The notes: a model not told the origin generated them from the letters alone. 64,000 bases of DNA from Pogonophryne albipinna (GCA_028583405.1 CM053256.1:2722424-2786423), one strand, 5' to 3'. Counted from the stretch's first letter, positions 1 through 24,099 are shown. A program made the numbers and translations.

Positions 1-3000
1 TCCATACGCCACAGAAGGAAAATTGCATATCATCAAACAATAACAGTTGTACCATCTCTCTTGTCTGGTCGACTGGGCTCCTTCTGTTTGCCCATCTATG
101 TTCACGCAGTAGGCCTCTGTTTGGCATTGCATTTCAAGCCATTTCTGTGGTCACTAAGAGGCCCTCTGTGGTGCCTCTCCTCATACTGGGAGGTGTAATA
201 GTTGAACCCTGACTGAGTCACATTTAAATCCTTCAAGAAGGTAACCCGGGGTCTCTCTGCTCGGATCACTACAGTGAAGAGGTGAAAGACTGGGGATAAG
301 ATAACGGGGGGCAAGGGTACTTTGCACCTGCACAGAAACAACAGTTTACCTCCAGCAGTGTTGCACACCTGTTTCCATATGGTATTTATGCATTAGCTAG
401 ATATCTGAATTGACAAGTAGATCTCAACTTAGTCTCTGTTGTAAACTCCTGCACAGTACAGTAAATACAGTACTTTAGCAGTTGGAGTTATTCGTCAAGC
501 ATGTTTGAGTTATTTGTGTTTTAGACAGTCATACAACAACAGGTAAAATTATGATGATTAGACAATTTGTTATAGTTATATCGGTTGTTATTATAGTGAA
601 TTTCCATCAAACCTTCAGGCACAGGTTTGATGGTGCAGTACTGGGATACTGCCAGCAGGGGGCGCCTGTGCCCCGCTGTTCTCTCACACCGTTTGCTTCC
701 TAATGTTGGCCTCCTAACAGTTTGACCACCTCAGCCGGTGCAAAGACTTTTTGTTTTCCAGAAGCACAAAAGGCCTGATTTACAAAAAGTCGGAAGCCTC
801 TATATTCTGTCTTGTAACTTTGTAAAATAGTTATTGCATGACACATTGTACTCGTGGCACCCAACGTCATCTCTCTAAACATAATCGCAAAACACTAAAT
901 GAAGGAAAATATTCGTGGATATTAGGCGTTAATGGTTTTTGAAAAATTGCATAAAATGAATAATAGTCGAGTAAATTTAAAATTCCAAAATATGAACCAG
1001 TTTTCTTTTGAAAGCGGATTCGACTCCAAACTTGGTATTGCGTACAATTGTATTAGATAACGAGACACTTTCACCGAGGAACCAGCCGTATAACATATAA
1101 CTATGTTTGATGTAACGTGTCTAAGATAATTAATTAAAAAATCCTTAATGTATACTGATTAAATTATTCAACAAACCCTAGAAATTGTATTCTAAGTATC
1201 TTCGAATATGTAGAGTTTGTTTCTCCAGCGTTTTACTTTCCACGATGATTTAAAAAAGTATATAGGCCTATAAACCGTAAATGTAGAAGGAATTAAAATG
1301 CAACGCCCCGTTGAATTTCTCCATGGACCCAAACTGTATCCTGCTCTAATATTTGGATGTAAATGTAGAAACATTGAGCACAGCCGCTCTGGCCCGTAAT
1401 ATGAGACAACTTTTGGACAACATTATATATGATTTAGGGATTTTTCACATGTATTTAGGTGCTAAAAACATTAATATATGTAAATGTTGGCCTGTCCTTC
1501 CAGTTATTAAACTTCTGGGCCTGCCGTTATGTGTTGATGCTTAATGTGTTTTCTCTATCTTTGGAAAGGAGGCAGACTTTTTGCCTGCAGGCACCTCTGT
1601 CTCTCAGATCAAAGATTCGTCACAATTTGCCTTTTAAACGCTTAACACATGACAGGGGATGATGGTTTATAAGGCTAACAGCTCAGTATGATTGAGGGAG
1701 GCCTATTTAGACTACTCTAAATAAACATAGAGACTAGGCCTACAACTTATAAGAATAATAATTATCATCCTAAGAGTAGCCTACTAATAATAATTATCAT
1801 CATAAAAATAATGATAGTCGTCACTCAATGAACAGACAATCATTCCGTGTTGATATTGCACAATTTAATACTGCGATTATTACACAAAGATGTGAACAAC
1901 GTCAGATACTGTGTGAATCTAGCAGGGAATGCCTGAGGTAAAATACTGTTGTCTACTCCCTTTAACAGCACATGTACACAGCCTCTGATTGAAACGACCT
2001 CTTGTTACATAACGAATCACTGCTAACTGAACACATGGCGAGCTGCTCCGCACACCGAACAGCATTAAACTTTATGATCATGTTTATCTTGTTTGCCTGG
2101 TGGTGCTACAATAGACAACAACAAAGGGGCGAGTGGTTTGCATCTTAATGAAGACAAAAGACCATTTCTTGTATATATGTTTTATGTAAGTAATAAAATA
2201 TTACTATAACATAAATATAAATGTGACTTTGCAGTCTACATTTAGCAATCAACATACAACCAATGTAGTAAACAAAAAGGAAAAACATACTGAAATCCAC
2301 TGCAACATAACCATTAACAGAGCTAAACAAAAAGCTCCAAACACGTTTAAGAAATAAATATATATATATAAATGGTCAGATTCATAAATGAAATCATATT
2401 AAAATATCTTCTTGGAATTAGTAAGTGTACAAAACTGCCCGGAAAGAAACAAAAACAAAACAATATCTCAGAACAAATACAAGTTTACATATTGGACATA
2501 TTTACATTTCGGAAATAATCCTGGCAACATTTTCTCTAAAATCTTTTTTTACTATTATTATTTTTTCTTGAAAAAAAACACGTTTCCCTCATCTGTATTG
2601 AATAGCATTGCTGTAGGCTTTTGGACTGGTCCAACTTTGAGAAAATGACACACAATGCAAGATTTCTTTTCAGGTCAGAAAAAAATAAATATATCTAAAG
2701 TTAAGTCCCTTCATCGCTCCTCCTTAAGGAATTATTATTTTCTTTTTCTCCGAATCCAGCGTTTTAATATAATACAATGGATTTAGGGGACAAAGGAAAA
2801 CGGTGTGGTTGTAACCAGATTGAAAGAACTAAAACACAGAGGAACAAAATAAATCATGTACAGGCGTGATATTCCGACATGGGGCACTGAAGTTACCTGA
2901 GTTATTATTACTTTTCATTTCGTATTTGACCAATCTCTCTTGAAATGTTTGGAATACAACAGGATTAACAGGCAGTGAGCAGTGTGAGCTGACAGCGCTC

Positions 3001-3033
3001 TGTGGTGATAACCAGGAACCTGTAAACATGGGA
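1..3033. other. AT-rich 3' flank of pou3f1, no gene seen
   Basis: No reading frame here is longer than about 90 codons and none resembles a known domain. The stretch is AT-rich with runs such as the TA repeat near 2361-2371. The only discrete signal I can support is the CTCF-like motif at 652-664. Part of the right end could still be pou3f1 3' UTR if the polyadenylation site lies further left than proposed. Confidence 0.5.
652..664 (+). promoter_or_regulatory. CTCF core motif candidate
   Basis: The sequence CCAGCAGGGGGCG matches all 13 positions of the vertebrate CTCF core consensus CCASYAGRKGGCR on the plus strand. It lies in otherwise AT-rich DNA about 3.4 kb past the pou3f1 stop codon. 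CTCF sites often mark insulator or loop-anchor positions, so this could bound the pou3f1 regulatory domain on its 3' side. The match is seen; occupancy and function are inference. Confidence 0.4.
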
Positions 3034-4057
3034 TTTATTGTGTTTAAGCCTATGGAGATCTGCTCCACTCACAATTGTATTAACAAATATAAAATCGCAA
3101 TAATAATATCAACGAAAGAATAAGTGCTCCATGCAAAGAAAACAATAATTTGAAAACAATCAAACCCCCCCCAAAATAAAATAAAATTTAAGAATTCCCC
3201 TTTTAGCGTCTGGTGCTGTTTGCAAATTTCGACGGTCAGCTGCAAAGCTTTAAATATTTTTTTTAAGGCATGCAGTCAGAACTTAAACGTCCTGTTGCAT
3301 TGGACATTTTTCTGAAATATGTTTGACCTTAATTATGATTTTTTTTCGGGTGCCCAATTTCCATCACTTTTCCACCATCAACTCCCACTGAGTAAACAGA
3401 AAAAATAGAGGCTGCTCTGATGAGTTACAGTAGCAAAAATAATGAACGAAATCATAGACAGTCTGCAGAAAGAGAGACACTGAAGTTAAAGTATTTCCAA
3501 ACCAAAACATCACACTTAATATAACAAAGAAAGTATACACTAATATTCAGAAATCTGGTTAATCAGTTTAAGCCTGCAAAAGCAAAATGTTCATTCAGTG
3601 TTGGCTATTCGTCTCCAGTGTTGATCATTTTCAGGCAACCACCTCATTCTGGTGAGCGCCAACAGTTCATGTAACACCAGGAGGAGATGGCCTCAGTTGC
3701 CACATTAAATTAATCCCCATTTGAAACAGCCATGGGATATCAAATTTACTTTATATGCCTTCTCCTCCATATAATTTGGTAAATAAAGATCTTTGTTTCA
3801 CTTTAAATACGCACGGAATCAGTATAGCGAATATTTTTTTGTCTTTTTTTCTTGATTTTTTTTCTTCTTAACATTTTCACTCTTGCCATCTATTTGTTGG
3901 ACATGACGATCTCCGAATACTAAGGACAAAACTCATCTGTTCAACTTTTCCATGTCTCTTTTCTCTCAGGAAAACAAAAGCAAAACTTAAATACTGTAAA
4001 CTCCATAGTCCCTTTCCTATCCCCCCGCGGTTATTATCGGATTGTTCATGAAAATAG
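3034..4057 (-). other. pou3f1: presumed pou3f1 3' UTR with candidate poly(A) signal
   Basis: AT-rich, ORF-free DNA directly follows the pou3f1 stop codon in the minus direction. The plus-strand TTTATT at 3034-3039 reads AATAAA on the minus strand and is the only canonical polyadenylation hexamer I found in the first 2 kb downstream. A variant ATTAAA occurs at 2763-2768. The extent is a guess from these signals; transcript data would settle it. Confidence 0.35.
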
Positions 4058-5179
4058 TCACTGTACAGGACTCTGTAGTGTGCGGTGTAGAGGAGGGGTC
4101 TCTGCTTGGGAATATACGTCCTCCATATTCGGGTGAGGGATCCCAATTGGTGTCATTCTTTTCTCTTTTTGTCTTCTGTTGCAAAACCAAACGCGCACAA
4201 CCTCTTTTTCCAACTGCAGAGAGTTGGCCAAACTGGTGATTTCATGAGCTGACGGCTTTGGGCATTTTAAGAAATGATTTTCCAGCGCCCCTTTCACCCC
4301 CACTTCAATGGAGGTCCTCTTCTTTCTTTTCCTGCCCTGCGCAGCAATCTTGTCCAAATTGGTGGGGCTGCCTGTGTTAGAGTCTGTCTCCTCCAGCCAC
4401 TTGTTTAGGAGCGGCTTAAGTTTGCACATGTTCTTGAAGCTGAGCTGCAGCGCCTCAAACCTGCAGATTGTGGTCTGAGAAAAGACGTTTCCATACAGGG
4501 TGCCTAAAGCCAATCCCACGTCTGCCTGCGTAAAGCCCAGTTTGATCCGCCGCTGCTTGAACTGCTTGGCGAACTGCTCCAGGTCATCGGAGCTGGGCGC
4601 GTCCTCGTCCTGGTCCTGGTGGTGGCTGAACGCCTGCTGGGGCGACTCCATCTGGTTGTCGTGGCTGCCCGACTCGTCGTGGAGCGTGTCCCGCATGCCA
4701 TGGTGCAAGGTGCCGGGCTGGGGACTCAGCATGGCGTTAAGGTTTGTGTATCCAGGCTGCGAGTACACCAGAGACTGGTGACCGTTGGATGCAGGGGGAA
4801 GCGGGGATAAGTGGTGCGTTGTGGTGGGTGCCCACGAACCATGGTGGGTACTCTGCGTCTGCTGGTGCACCAGGTGAGATCTGTGGTGGAAGCCGCTGCT
4901 CAGGTCCTCCCTCGTCTGCACGGTGGCTTTGTGCTCCTGCTGTCCGATGTGGGTGCCGCTGGACCAGTCGGTGTTGGAGGTGGGCAACCACTGGTGGTGC
5001 GTCAGGCTCATCGGGTGTCCCGTGTTGGTAGCCGCTAGCCCTTGCAAGTACTCGTGGTGCATCATTTTCTGCACCTCTCTGTATGTCGTCCCCTGATGCA
5101 TCCTATCCGAATCCGGATGCATGAGCGGGTTGGACGGTAAGGAGTTATTCCTCGGAATATACTGAGCTGTTGTCGCCAT
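4058..5179 (-). CDS. pou3f1: POU domain, class 3, transcription factor 1 (Oct-6/SCIP/Tst-1)
   Basis: A 373-residue intronless ORF encodes a nuclear, sequence-specific DNA-binding transcription factor. In vertebrates POU3F1 acts in neural progenitors and in Schwann-cell myelination. The N-terminus [10 protein letters not shown] is the class III type. A His/Gln/Ser-rich transactivation region covers about residues 40-190. The POU-specific domain spans about 194-268 and includes [21 protein letters not shown] short linker follows, then the POU homeodomain at about 283-342, starting [11 protein letters not shown] and carrying the recognition-helix signature [10 protein letters not shown] at 331-340. 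The C-terminus [10 protein letters not shown]...TLQSPVQ matches POU3F1 rather than POU3F2, F3 or F4. The protein lacks the long Ala/Gly runs of mammalian POU3F1, as expected for fish. The start is the ATG at 5177-5179, in a strong Kozak setting (GCC ATG G). The open frame continues about 34 codons upstream but has no ATG there. The intronless structure is typical of the family. Confidence 0.97.
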   Translation of the reverse strand: MATTAQYIPRNNSLPSNPLMHPDSDRMHQGTTYREVQKMMHHEYLQGLAATNTGHPMSLTHHQWLPTSNTDWSSGTHIGQQEHKATVQTREDLSSGFHHRSHLVHQQTQSTHHGSWAPTTTHHLSPLPPASNGHQSLVYSQPGYTNLNAMLSPQPGTLHHGMRDTLHDESGSHDNQMESPQQAFSHHQDQDEDAPSSDDLEQFAKQFKQRRIKLGFTQADVGLALGTLYGNVFSQTTICRFEALQLSFKNMCKLKPLLNKWLEETDSNTGSPTNLDKIAAQGRKRKKRTSIEVGVKGALENHFLKCPKPSAHEITSLANSLQLEKEVVRVWFCNRRQKEKRMTPIGIPHPNMEDVYSQAETPPLHRTLQSPVQ

Positions 5180-5800
5180 GGCTCCTACTTCGAAAACTGA
5201 CGGGCACTTCGGAGGTCTCCAGGCTTTAGAGCCAAAACGCAACAACCTGCTCTGGGAGGTCTTGGGGAAGAGCGAAGACACGCCTCCCTTCTGCTTGTAT
5301 TGGCTCCTCTCCGATTCAAGCCCACTAGGGACATATTCAATAGGCGCAGGGTTTCAGAGCATGGTACAGCGCATTTTTCGCTCAGGATGGATAGAGCGCC
5401 GATCTTACATATGTTATAGAAAAACACATGTTCTATTTATTAAATGTCTCTTTGAGTTTTTAACTGTTCTCATCTCATTTTGTATACCTGCGCACAGATA
5501 TCCTCCCGTCTATCAGTTACTTTCCCCCTCCTATTCTCTCCAAAGAAGGGCTGCAGCAGCGGGGTTTGATTAGGTTTCCCCGGGTTTAGATCGGTTGTTT
5601 TGCAAATAACCACGTGGGGGAGTACGGTGATCTTTTTGAACGCTTGCTCCCCCTCCAACATACACACATGCACTTACACACACGCACCCGTGCACCTTTA
5701 TAATAGGTCACTGATGATTATAGCGCTGCTCATTTTAAATAGCTTATAAGGCGCGATGCTCCGGCTCTGCAGCCACCCACACAACGAGAGGCGTGTAAAT
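5180..5800 (-). promoter_or_regulatory. pou3f1: pou3f1 5' UTR and proximal promoter region
   Basis: This is the DNA immediately upstream of the pou3f1 start codon. A CCAAT box (plus-strand ATTGGC at 5299-5304) sits about 120 bp upstream of the ATG. A TATA-like element (plus-strand TTTATAATAGG, minus CCTATTATAAA) lies near 5699-5709. The first 150 bp is more GC-rich than the flanks and joins the GC-rich coding exon. Which element sets the transcription start cannot be told from sequence alone. Antisense ORFs over this stretch are shadows. Confidence 0.45.
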
Positions 5801-8800
5801 AAGCGCCATGAGATGTCTGTGAAGTCTCCTGTAAATGTGTGACAAATTTGAAAAGCATTTAAAAAAAAAGCTCTATTTCAAAGCCTCCGCGTATGTCATT
5901 TATTTGTATTGTCTCGGTAATTTTCAATGTTGTATGATCTCATCATCACCTCCCACTTAGTTATGATAGGCTCTAAATGCACCCCTGCACACACGCACGT
6001 ATAGAGCAGGTGACAGATATTATACACCATTTATTTATTTATTCAGTATCCTATTTTTAAATAATGTAGCCTATACGTTATCAAGGTTTAGTAGCCTACC
6101 ATATGTGATCATAATCATTCATAATGTATCATACAACAGTCTTATTTATTGTTTGACATTTATCCTCACTGCCAAGCTGCTGCAGCAGTTTTGGGTTTTC
6201 CCTGGACATTTAGATTTAACCGATTTAAGAAATAAAATATAGGCTATAGCCTACTTATATATAATTTACCTCTTGAAGCATTTTACTAAGCAGCAACTTG
6301 GAGAGAGAAACCTTGTGTTTCTTCCTCCTGGCTCCTTCCTCACTAGCCTCTCCCGGTTGATCTGATTATTTTTCCCTTCACGTTTTGTCCCAATAGCAAA
6401 TTACCAATTCTATGAATTGCAAAGCAGCCTCAGAGACGCTGAGGGGTAGAGAGAGGGGGGAGATGCGAAGATTGAAAGGGATCTTTGCAAACACAATCAC
6501 GTTCTTAAATGGAAATGCGGGGCTTTAAACAAATCTTACATCTCTCCCGTTCCATTCGCCTAAAACTCTGCAATCAGGCACATGTTCCTCTCCTTCTAAA
6601 ACAGGAGCTTTTTGGAAGGGTTTTCAGGCGCAACAGTCCCCTTTTAATCATTTACCTGAAAGCAATGTTTTGCCTTTTTATCTCTGCCGCGTGTTTGTTT
6701 GTTGTCATCTTCCCCATGCGACTATTCTGTGTCTATTTACAGGACGACTCAACTCATGTTCATTTTAATCCGGGACTACAAGACTAAAAGGTAAGTTGTC
6801 TTCTTTCTGCTGTGACCGCGTCCTTGCTGTAGCCTACTCTTGTCTTCAGCGGTAACAATGAGGCGTGTGTGTTTGAGCGCGTGAGTGTGTGTGTGGAAAA
6901 TGTTGTCGGGGTCACAGGTGCTCGTCATCATCTTTTGAAAGGCGTGGTTTTTGTCCACCCATCCTTTATATATATATTTGAGATGAGTGGAAGACAACCT
7001 CTGCGAGTTATCGGCGTGTCATTTTAGGGCAATTAATTTGTAACAAAGTCAGATTTTAAGATGATATGAAGATGTTTTTCACTGCAGTGCATGGCAGTAT
7101 GTGTATTATATCTCAATTTAAGAAACGCTTCCTATTATTAAATGTAACATTTTGCAAAAAAATAAATACATTCTAACAATTACGTGCATAGTTAAACTGC
7201 ATAATGTATAACATCTAACAATTGGTCTAAATATAAAAAACGTACCAATAGACATATTTATTGAACTAAGCATTATTTATTGTTATTTATATTTTATAGA
7301 ATATATTCGGGAAAATCATATAAAATGTAAACAAGTAAGACAATGATGCACAATGCTTCTCTAACGCGACACGTTATTGTGAAATGCAAGCCAGAGCATG
7401 TCTTATCGTCAGTGTAAACTCCTGAGAGACCTCCTGAGTGTGTCACTGCTATGAGGGACCGGAGCTCCATGCTGTCAGTTAATGAAGATGCGTTTGACAT
7501 TCAGTCATTCTTGTCTCCCAGTCTATAAAAAGCAGTGGTTTCTGACACACAGACCCAGTCTTGTGCTTTCGCCATGCCAGCGAGGAGCTGCTGGAAAAGA
7601 AGGATCCAGATGCTTTGGCCCTTTTGTAAAGAATATGGCCTTGTGTGCGCTGAGGTGCATTTTTGCCAGGACTCACTAGGTTTCCATGGTGCGCTCGATG
7701 AAAGGGATCACACAGAACTTAGTGGTGAATGACACGCCGTACAGGAAAAGCGGCTGGAAATGAACACGATATGATGGATTTTAAAAAAATGGAATGAAAA
7801 AAAGTCTCGAGGCAGACTCAGAGTGACCCGCAGAGAGATGAGTGTGCAGGAAGTTTGGGGGGGGGGGACCATTACCAGAAATAAGTGTGTGCACAAGTCT
7901 TCTTTGTATCACCCTGAAAACACAATTCTCTGATTTATGCTTCACTCTCTCGCGAGTATTTTCCTGTGCTGTCTTGTCAAAACGTGAACATGCAAGAACT
8001 TGAAATACATTAAAACTTAATATCTGTAAAGAATTAACATGGGCAGGACTTCATATAAATCAATTTATTTTTGGAAAGGATGTTTAACTAAATGCAGTAA
8101 CTGTATTTCCGTACTGTCATTCAGAGCATTATTTAGTAGCGTGGAGGAGGTTTTCCTTTCCCAGTCAGCCACGTGTTCATCTTTTCCCCAGTCTAGGCTA
8201 CTTAATATGCAGCAGTTATTGTCAGGACGCACCTCAACCAATAGGACCCCGTGACCCTTCAATTAAACAACTCTCTCTCTTTCTGAAGGGATAACAGAGC
8301 AATAGGGATGTAAATAATAATGTATAAAATGACCCTTGACAAATAGTTAAGAGGAGCATTGTGGAGTAACGTCACTGCATTATCGGCACTCTTAAATTAG
8401 ATGCTAAATATAAATTAACAAAGAAATAAAAACCTTGTTATTAATCACAAACAAATCCAAACTCTATTGTAAAGAATCGTTTTTCTATTCGAAAAAGTTG
8501 CAGCAGGTTATTTAAGTCCTCATCCCAAGGCTATACATGTATATGCTAACATTACATTTCGAAATAAAGTTAAAGCTAATGATCTAGTGTTATTTCCACA
8601 GGTATACCTGAAATAACACTCTCTTAAATCAGCCTCGGCCTCATATTAGATGTTAAATACATGTCTTCCTCAATTCCATGGGGAACATTTCGACCAGCCA
8701 CAAGCTATGTTTAGATTTTAAAATTCATGTGATGTTCCCCCCAACTACAGCGAGTAGAATACTATCCACCAACTCACTCAATCAGATAATTGTATTTCGT

Positions 8801-9040
8801 TTCCAGTTTTTCTCTTTTTTTTGATAGACATGCGTAATAGGCACTAAATATGCACGAGCAAAAAACCTTGTTTGCCCATCCATTTTGAAGACCAAATCGT
8901 CCCGTGCTTTTCAGGTAACTTTTTTCTCTTTCTTTTTTGGCTAATGAACTTGGGCTATTCTGCCAGCATCCCCCTGAGAATGCGACGGGGGGAAACGCTT
9001 CTCTTGTGGTAAAAGGTGCGAGTTTCTTCCTCTATCTCTC
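5801..9040. other. upstream intergenic DNA, no gene assigned
   Basis: Mostly AT-rich, without long reading frames. Small TAATTA- and TTTATT-rich patches occur but none stands out. One 77-nt segment at 7677-7753 has splice-like borders on the minus strand and an open frame; it is discussed as a finding because no family could be recognised. Confidence 0.4.
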
Positions 9041-9390
9041 GGCTAATTAGGCGGGGTCTGAACAGCCAGAATGAATATTCATGAATGGCACCAGCGCGCA
9101 ATTAGTAGTGGAGAGAGTTCCCAACTTCAATCCCCAAACAACGCAGCTTGCAGAGGAATGGGGTACCGGTCCCCCCCTGTACTCCATGTGTCTCTGCTTC
9201 TGCTCAAGCACTCTTTGAGCCCTCACTTACACTGTCAACTCTTATCAGCCAGGCTCCTGCTCCCATTTTCAAAGCAGCCACCAACACAAGTGATTTGTCC
9301 ACTTCATGCAAATCACCATGTTGGGAATAACAGCTAATCCAATTAGATTCTCAATAACATCTGAAGATATTTCTTGAGTTATTTGGAGTC
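9041..9390. promoter_or_regulatory. candidate enhancer with POU and homeodomain motifs
   Basis: Within 350 bp are CTAATTAG at 9053-9060, the 12-bp palindrome ATGAATATTCAT at 9071-9082 (a dimeric POU-like arrangement), CAATTAG near 9099, the octamer ATGCAAAT at 9306-9313 and CCAATTAGATT near 9339. It lies about 3.9 kb upstream of the pou3f1 ATG and is less repetitive than its surroundings. Motif content is seen; enhancer activity and conservation are inferred and not tested here. Confidence 0.3.
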
Positions 9391-11225
9391 ACTTTATGAC
9401 AAATCAACAAAATCTTTAGAAAATGCAGTTGATTTCTCTGATATGACATCATCTCTTACTCCACAAGGTTGAAGAAACTGACACTCAAACACAACCCGTA
9501 CATGCACCTGCCCCCTAATGAGGCATATCATCAAACAACCCAACATTTCATAAGCATCACACCTCCCTTTTACAAATCCCCTGAAATGCCAATGGCCCTT
9601 GGTGCACACATCTGCTGCCATCCCCTAAAGCCCTCTCTACCTGTCTGATGGTTTGTGTGTCACAGCGGCCTGAGCCTTAGCCCGTGTGGCTGTCTGTCCG
9701 TCCGCCCGCCGAGGACCCACAATCCTCTGCTTTGAATTCAAGGTGATTCTTATCCCCGACCCCCTCCTAGCCCAGCGTGTTTGCCTCTTGCCTCCATAAA
9801 GACGTGTTTATGTATGTATGTATGTGCAGAGGGGAACACGGGGAGGTTTTTCAAGGGTTGGGGGGAGATAAGCAGAGGAATTTGAGGCTGGTGAATATGG
9901 ATGGGGTCCCTGCTTTTAGAGAGCACCGCTGATAGAGAGGTAAACAGCTCCTGGCCAGGAGAAGGGAGAAGGGGGAGAGGTGGAGGGGATTGGTTGATGC
10001 ATGCACTGGCATACATTTGAGGCCTGACTCTATATCGCTCTCTCTGTGTTACTCACTCACCATCTCTAAGGACTATCTATCATTATTCCTTCACCTCTTT
10101 CTGTTGTTGTATTGTCAAGCTTTTGCTTTTGGACAATCTTGTGGATTACGACAATGAGGTTCTATTATCAATACATGCGAGGGGGTTGGCAGACGGGCCA
10201 GAAGTTTTTGATTTCTCCATGCTGAGGCTGCATTTTTAAGGATGGTTAAATCAGTGCAGGTTTTAGGTTTCACACATATGGACTGACAGCTATTACATCA
10301 GTCTTGTTACGAGGATTAATCAAATGTCAATTCTCCTGCCTGCAACTCCACGCTCTTTTCTTCTGTCCTCTCGTTATGTTGACGATCAGACCGGTAAGAT
10401 GTTGTTCTCAGACTTCTGACCCTCTCTTGTTTTCTTTCTCCCCTGTTTCTTCTCTTCTCCTGACAGATCCTGCGAGGCTGAGCGGCTGGCCAACACGAAG
10501 GCCACGACCCAGCAGGAGTGAGTCGACGTGTCTCGCATATAATGTCACAGTGTGTGTGTGTAAACATGTTGCCTGGTATGGATAGTCGTGTGTGACTGCT
10601 ATTTCTATTCCAGCATCTTTATCCTGAGTTGAGTATGAGCAGACACTTTATGTAAACAACATTTTGCTGCTGTTGGAACAGTTTTCTTTGGTGAAACTCC
10701 ACTTTGTGATTGTCAGGTTTATGTGAAGGCCCATTATTGTTGATCAATAGTTCTCTTAATCCCAAAACATATTTTTCATTATGTCATGTTCATATTTTCT
10801 AAAATGGATATATGTTTAGATTTTTTAAAGTACAATGTTGGCAATTGACAGGCCTTCACTTAAGAACTGACAGTAGGGAGATTACAACAAGACAAAAAGT
10901 GAATAATGTGTGATTTAAAAACCAAGGAAATTAGCACCTTAACCTTCAAGCCACATGGGTGTCAATTTCTGTTTTGTTTGAATAGATTTCGCAGCAGCCG
11001 AATTAAACAGTGACTAAAGTTAACTTTATTTGGATGAGAACATCTTCTTTGCATTTGGCTAATTCAGAGCAGTTGTTCTGTTCCACAGGTAAGCCCTCTC
11101 GGACCCCGACTCTCCTTTGGGGCAGCTGCTTAGTTTGATCCCACTTGATTGCTCTCTTGGCCACGACACAACACATACTCTCTCACACACAGACACACAC
11201 AAGAACTTCCACACTAAGGCCCCGC
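9391..11225. other. intergenic DNA, nothing recognised
   Basis: No ORF above about 95 codons and no repeat family recognised. A short TATG run (about 9811-9825) is the only simple repeat. The ORFs near 10304-10585 on both strands lack domain signatures and are treated as chance. Confidence 0.45.
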
Positions 11226-11345
11226 CGCAAAGTTATTAATGAGCTGTTTGATTTTAATTAGATAGTAATTCATGTTAATGCCTGCTTAATGGAGCCAAAT
11301 AATTCCCCTCGGTCACTCGGGGTCTTTATGCTTCGTATACCAGCC
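11226..11345. promoter_or_regulatory. candidate homeodomain-rich regulatory island
   Basis: A compact run of TAAT cores: TTATTAAT, TTTTAATTAGA, GTAATTCATGTTAATG and CTTAATGG, followed by a GC-balanced tail. Such clusters are typical of conserved non-coding elements near developmental transcription factor genes. It lies about 6 kb upstream of the pou3f1 start codon. Only the motif cluster is observed; cross-species conservation would be needed to call it an enhancer. Confidence 0.28.
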
Positions 11346-11627
11346 CCTGCAGTTATTCTCTGGCTTTTGTTTTTATAGTACATTTCCAAGTCCTTTTTCT
11401 TTTTCAAGCAGTGAGTGATAAAATGGTTAAAATGTGGATAATGCTAAACATAATGTGGTGAGTGAAGCGTGTGAATATGAGTGCGTGCTTGTGTTTAAAA
11501 GGGTGTCAGTGTGTCAGCTATTAAAAAGCTATTAATGTTTTTTGTTTTTTTTCATTTTTATTTAGGTGCTTGTTTAATTGACATGCATGTCCATGAATGT
11601 AAAACTACATACACAAATTGAAATCCT

Positions 11628-15317
<3,690 letters not shown>

Positions 15318-15449
15318 TATAGACACAACTACTGTGCCAGAGGATATTTCATGCAGTGTCTGACACCTCTAAATAACTGTTTACTGTGTGTGTATGTGTG
15401 TGTTAGCCTTTGCCTCTTTATTCTCTGTAGGTTGCCTCTCTATCCATAG

Positions 15450-15453
<4 letters not shown>

Positions 15454-15483
<30 letters not shown>

Positions 15484-15733
15484 TTATGTGTGTGCGTGTG
15501 CTTATGTGTGTGCGTGTGTGTGTGTGTGTGTGCGTGTGTGTGTGCGTGTGTGTATGTAGGCGTGTGTGTGTGTGTATGTGTGTGCATGTGTGTGTGTGTA
15601 TGTAGGTGTGTGTGTGTGTGTATATGTGTGTATGTGTGTGTGTGTGTATGTAGGTGTGTGTGTGCGTGTGTGTGCGTATGTGTGTGTATGTGTGTGCGTG
15701 TGTGTGTGTGTGTGTATGTAGGTGTGTGTGTGT
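15454..15733. repeat. complex GT minisatellite
   Basis: A 280-bp GT-rich tract broken by GTAT, GTGC and GTAGG variants. The variant TGTATGTAGG recurs at 15551, 15597, 15645 and 15713, giving a higher-order period of about 46-48 bp with one longer interval. Long poly-Thr/His and Cys/Val ORFs on both strands are repeat artefacts. Confidence 0.9.
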
Positions 15734-16095
15734 CATGCAACTGCAGGCCTGTGAAATGTGAAAATGATCGTCTGCCGGCTCTGTTCCTACACGTCGTTCT
15801 CCAACATTAAAATAGGCAGCATGTGATTCCTTGAAGTACTGCTCATTTGAATCGACCATGTCCTCATCATGTGTATATTCAAGTAAGTGAAGTATGATTT
15901 AGTTGTTTAATGATGAAGCAAAATAATAAAAAAGTGTTAATGAATTTCTGTCTGATGTGCCTTTTTTTGTCTAACATTTAAATTATTTAACCATTATGTG
16001 TTTAATTTAATTAATTAATAATCATTTGTTTCTGTTTGTTGCTCTGTTTCAGCTAGAGGGCCTTATAAAGCCATGACAGACAAGAGGCAGCTAAC

Positions 16096-16110
16096 TGTGT
16101 ATGTGTATGT

Positions 16111-16170
<60 letters not shown>
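16096..16170. repeat. (GT)n microsatellite
   Basis: GT repeat, slightly impure (GTAT) at the left end, pure from about 16116 onward. Confidence 0.95.

Positions 16171-24099
<7,929 letters not shown>

Noticed and set aside
5180..5281. N-terminal extension of pou3f1
   Set aside because: The frame is open upstream but contains no ATG, and the conserved MATTAQY start has a strong Kozak context.
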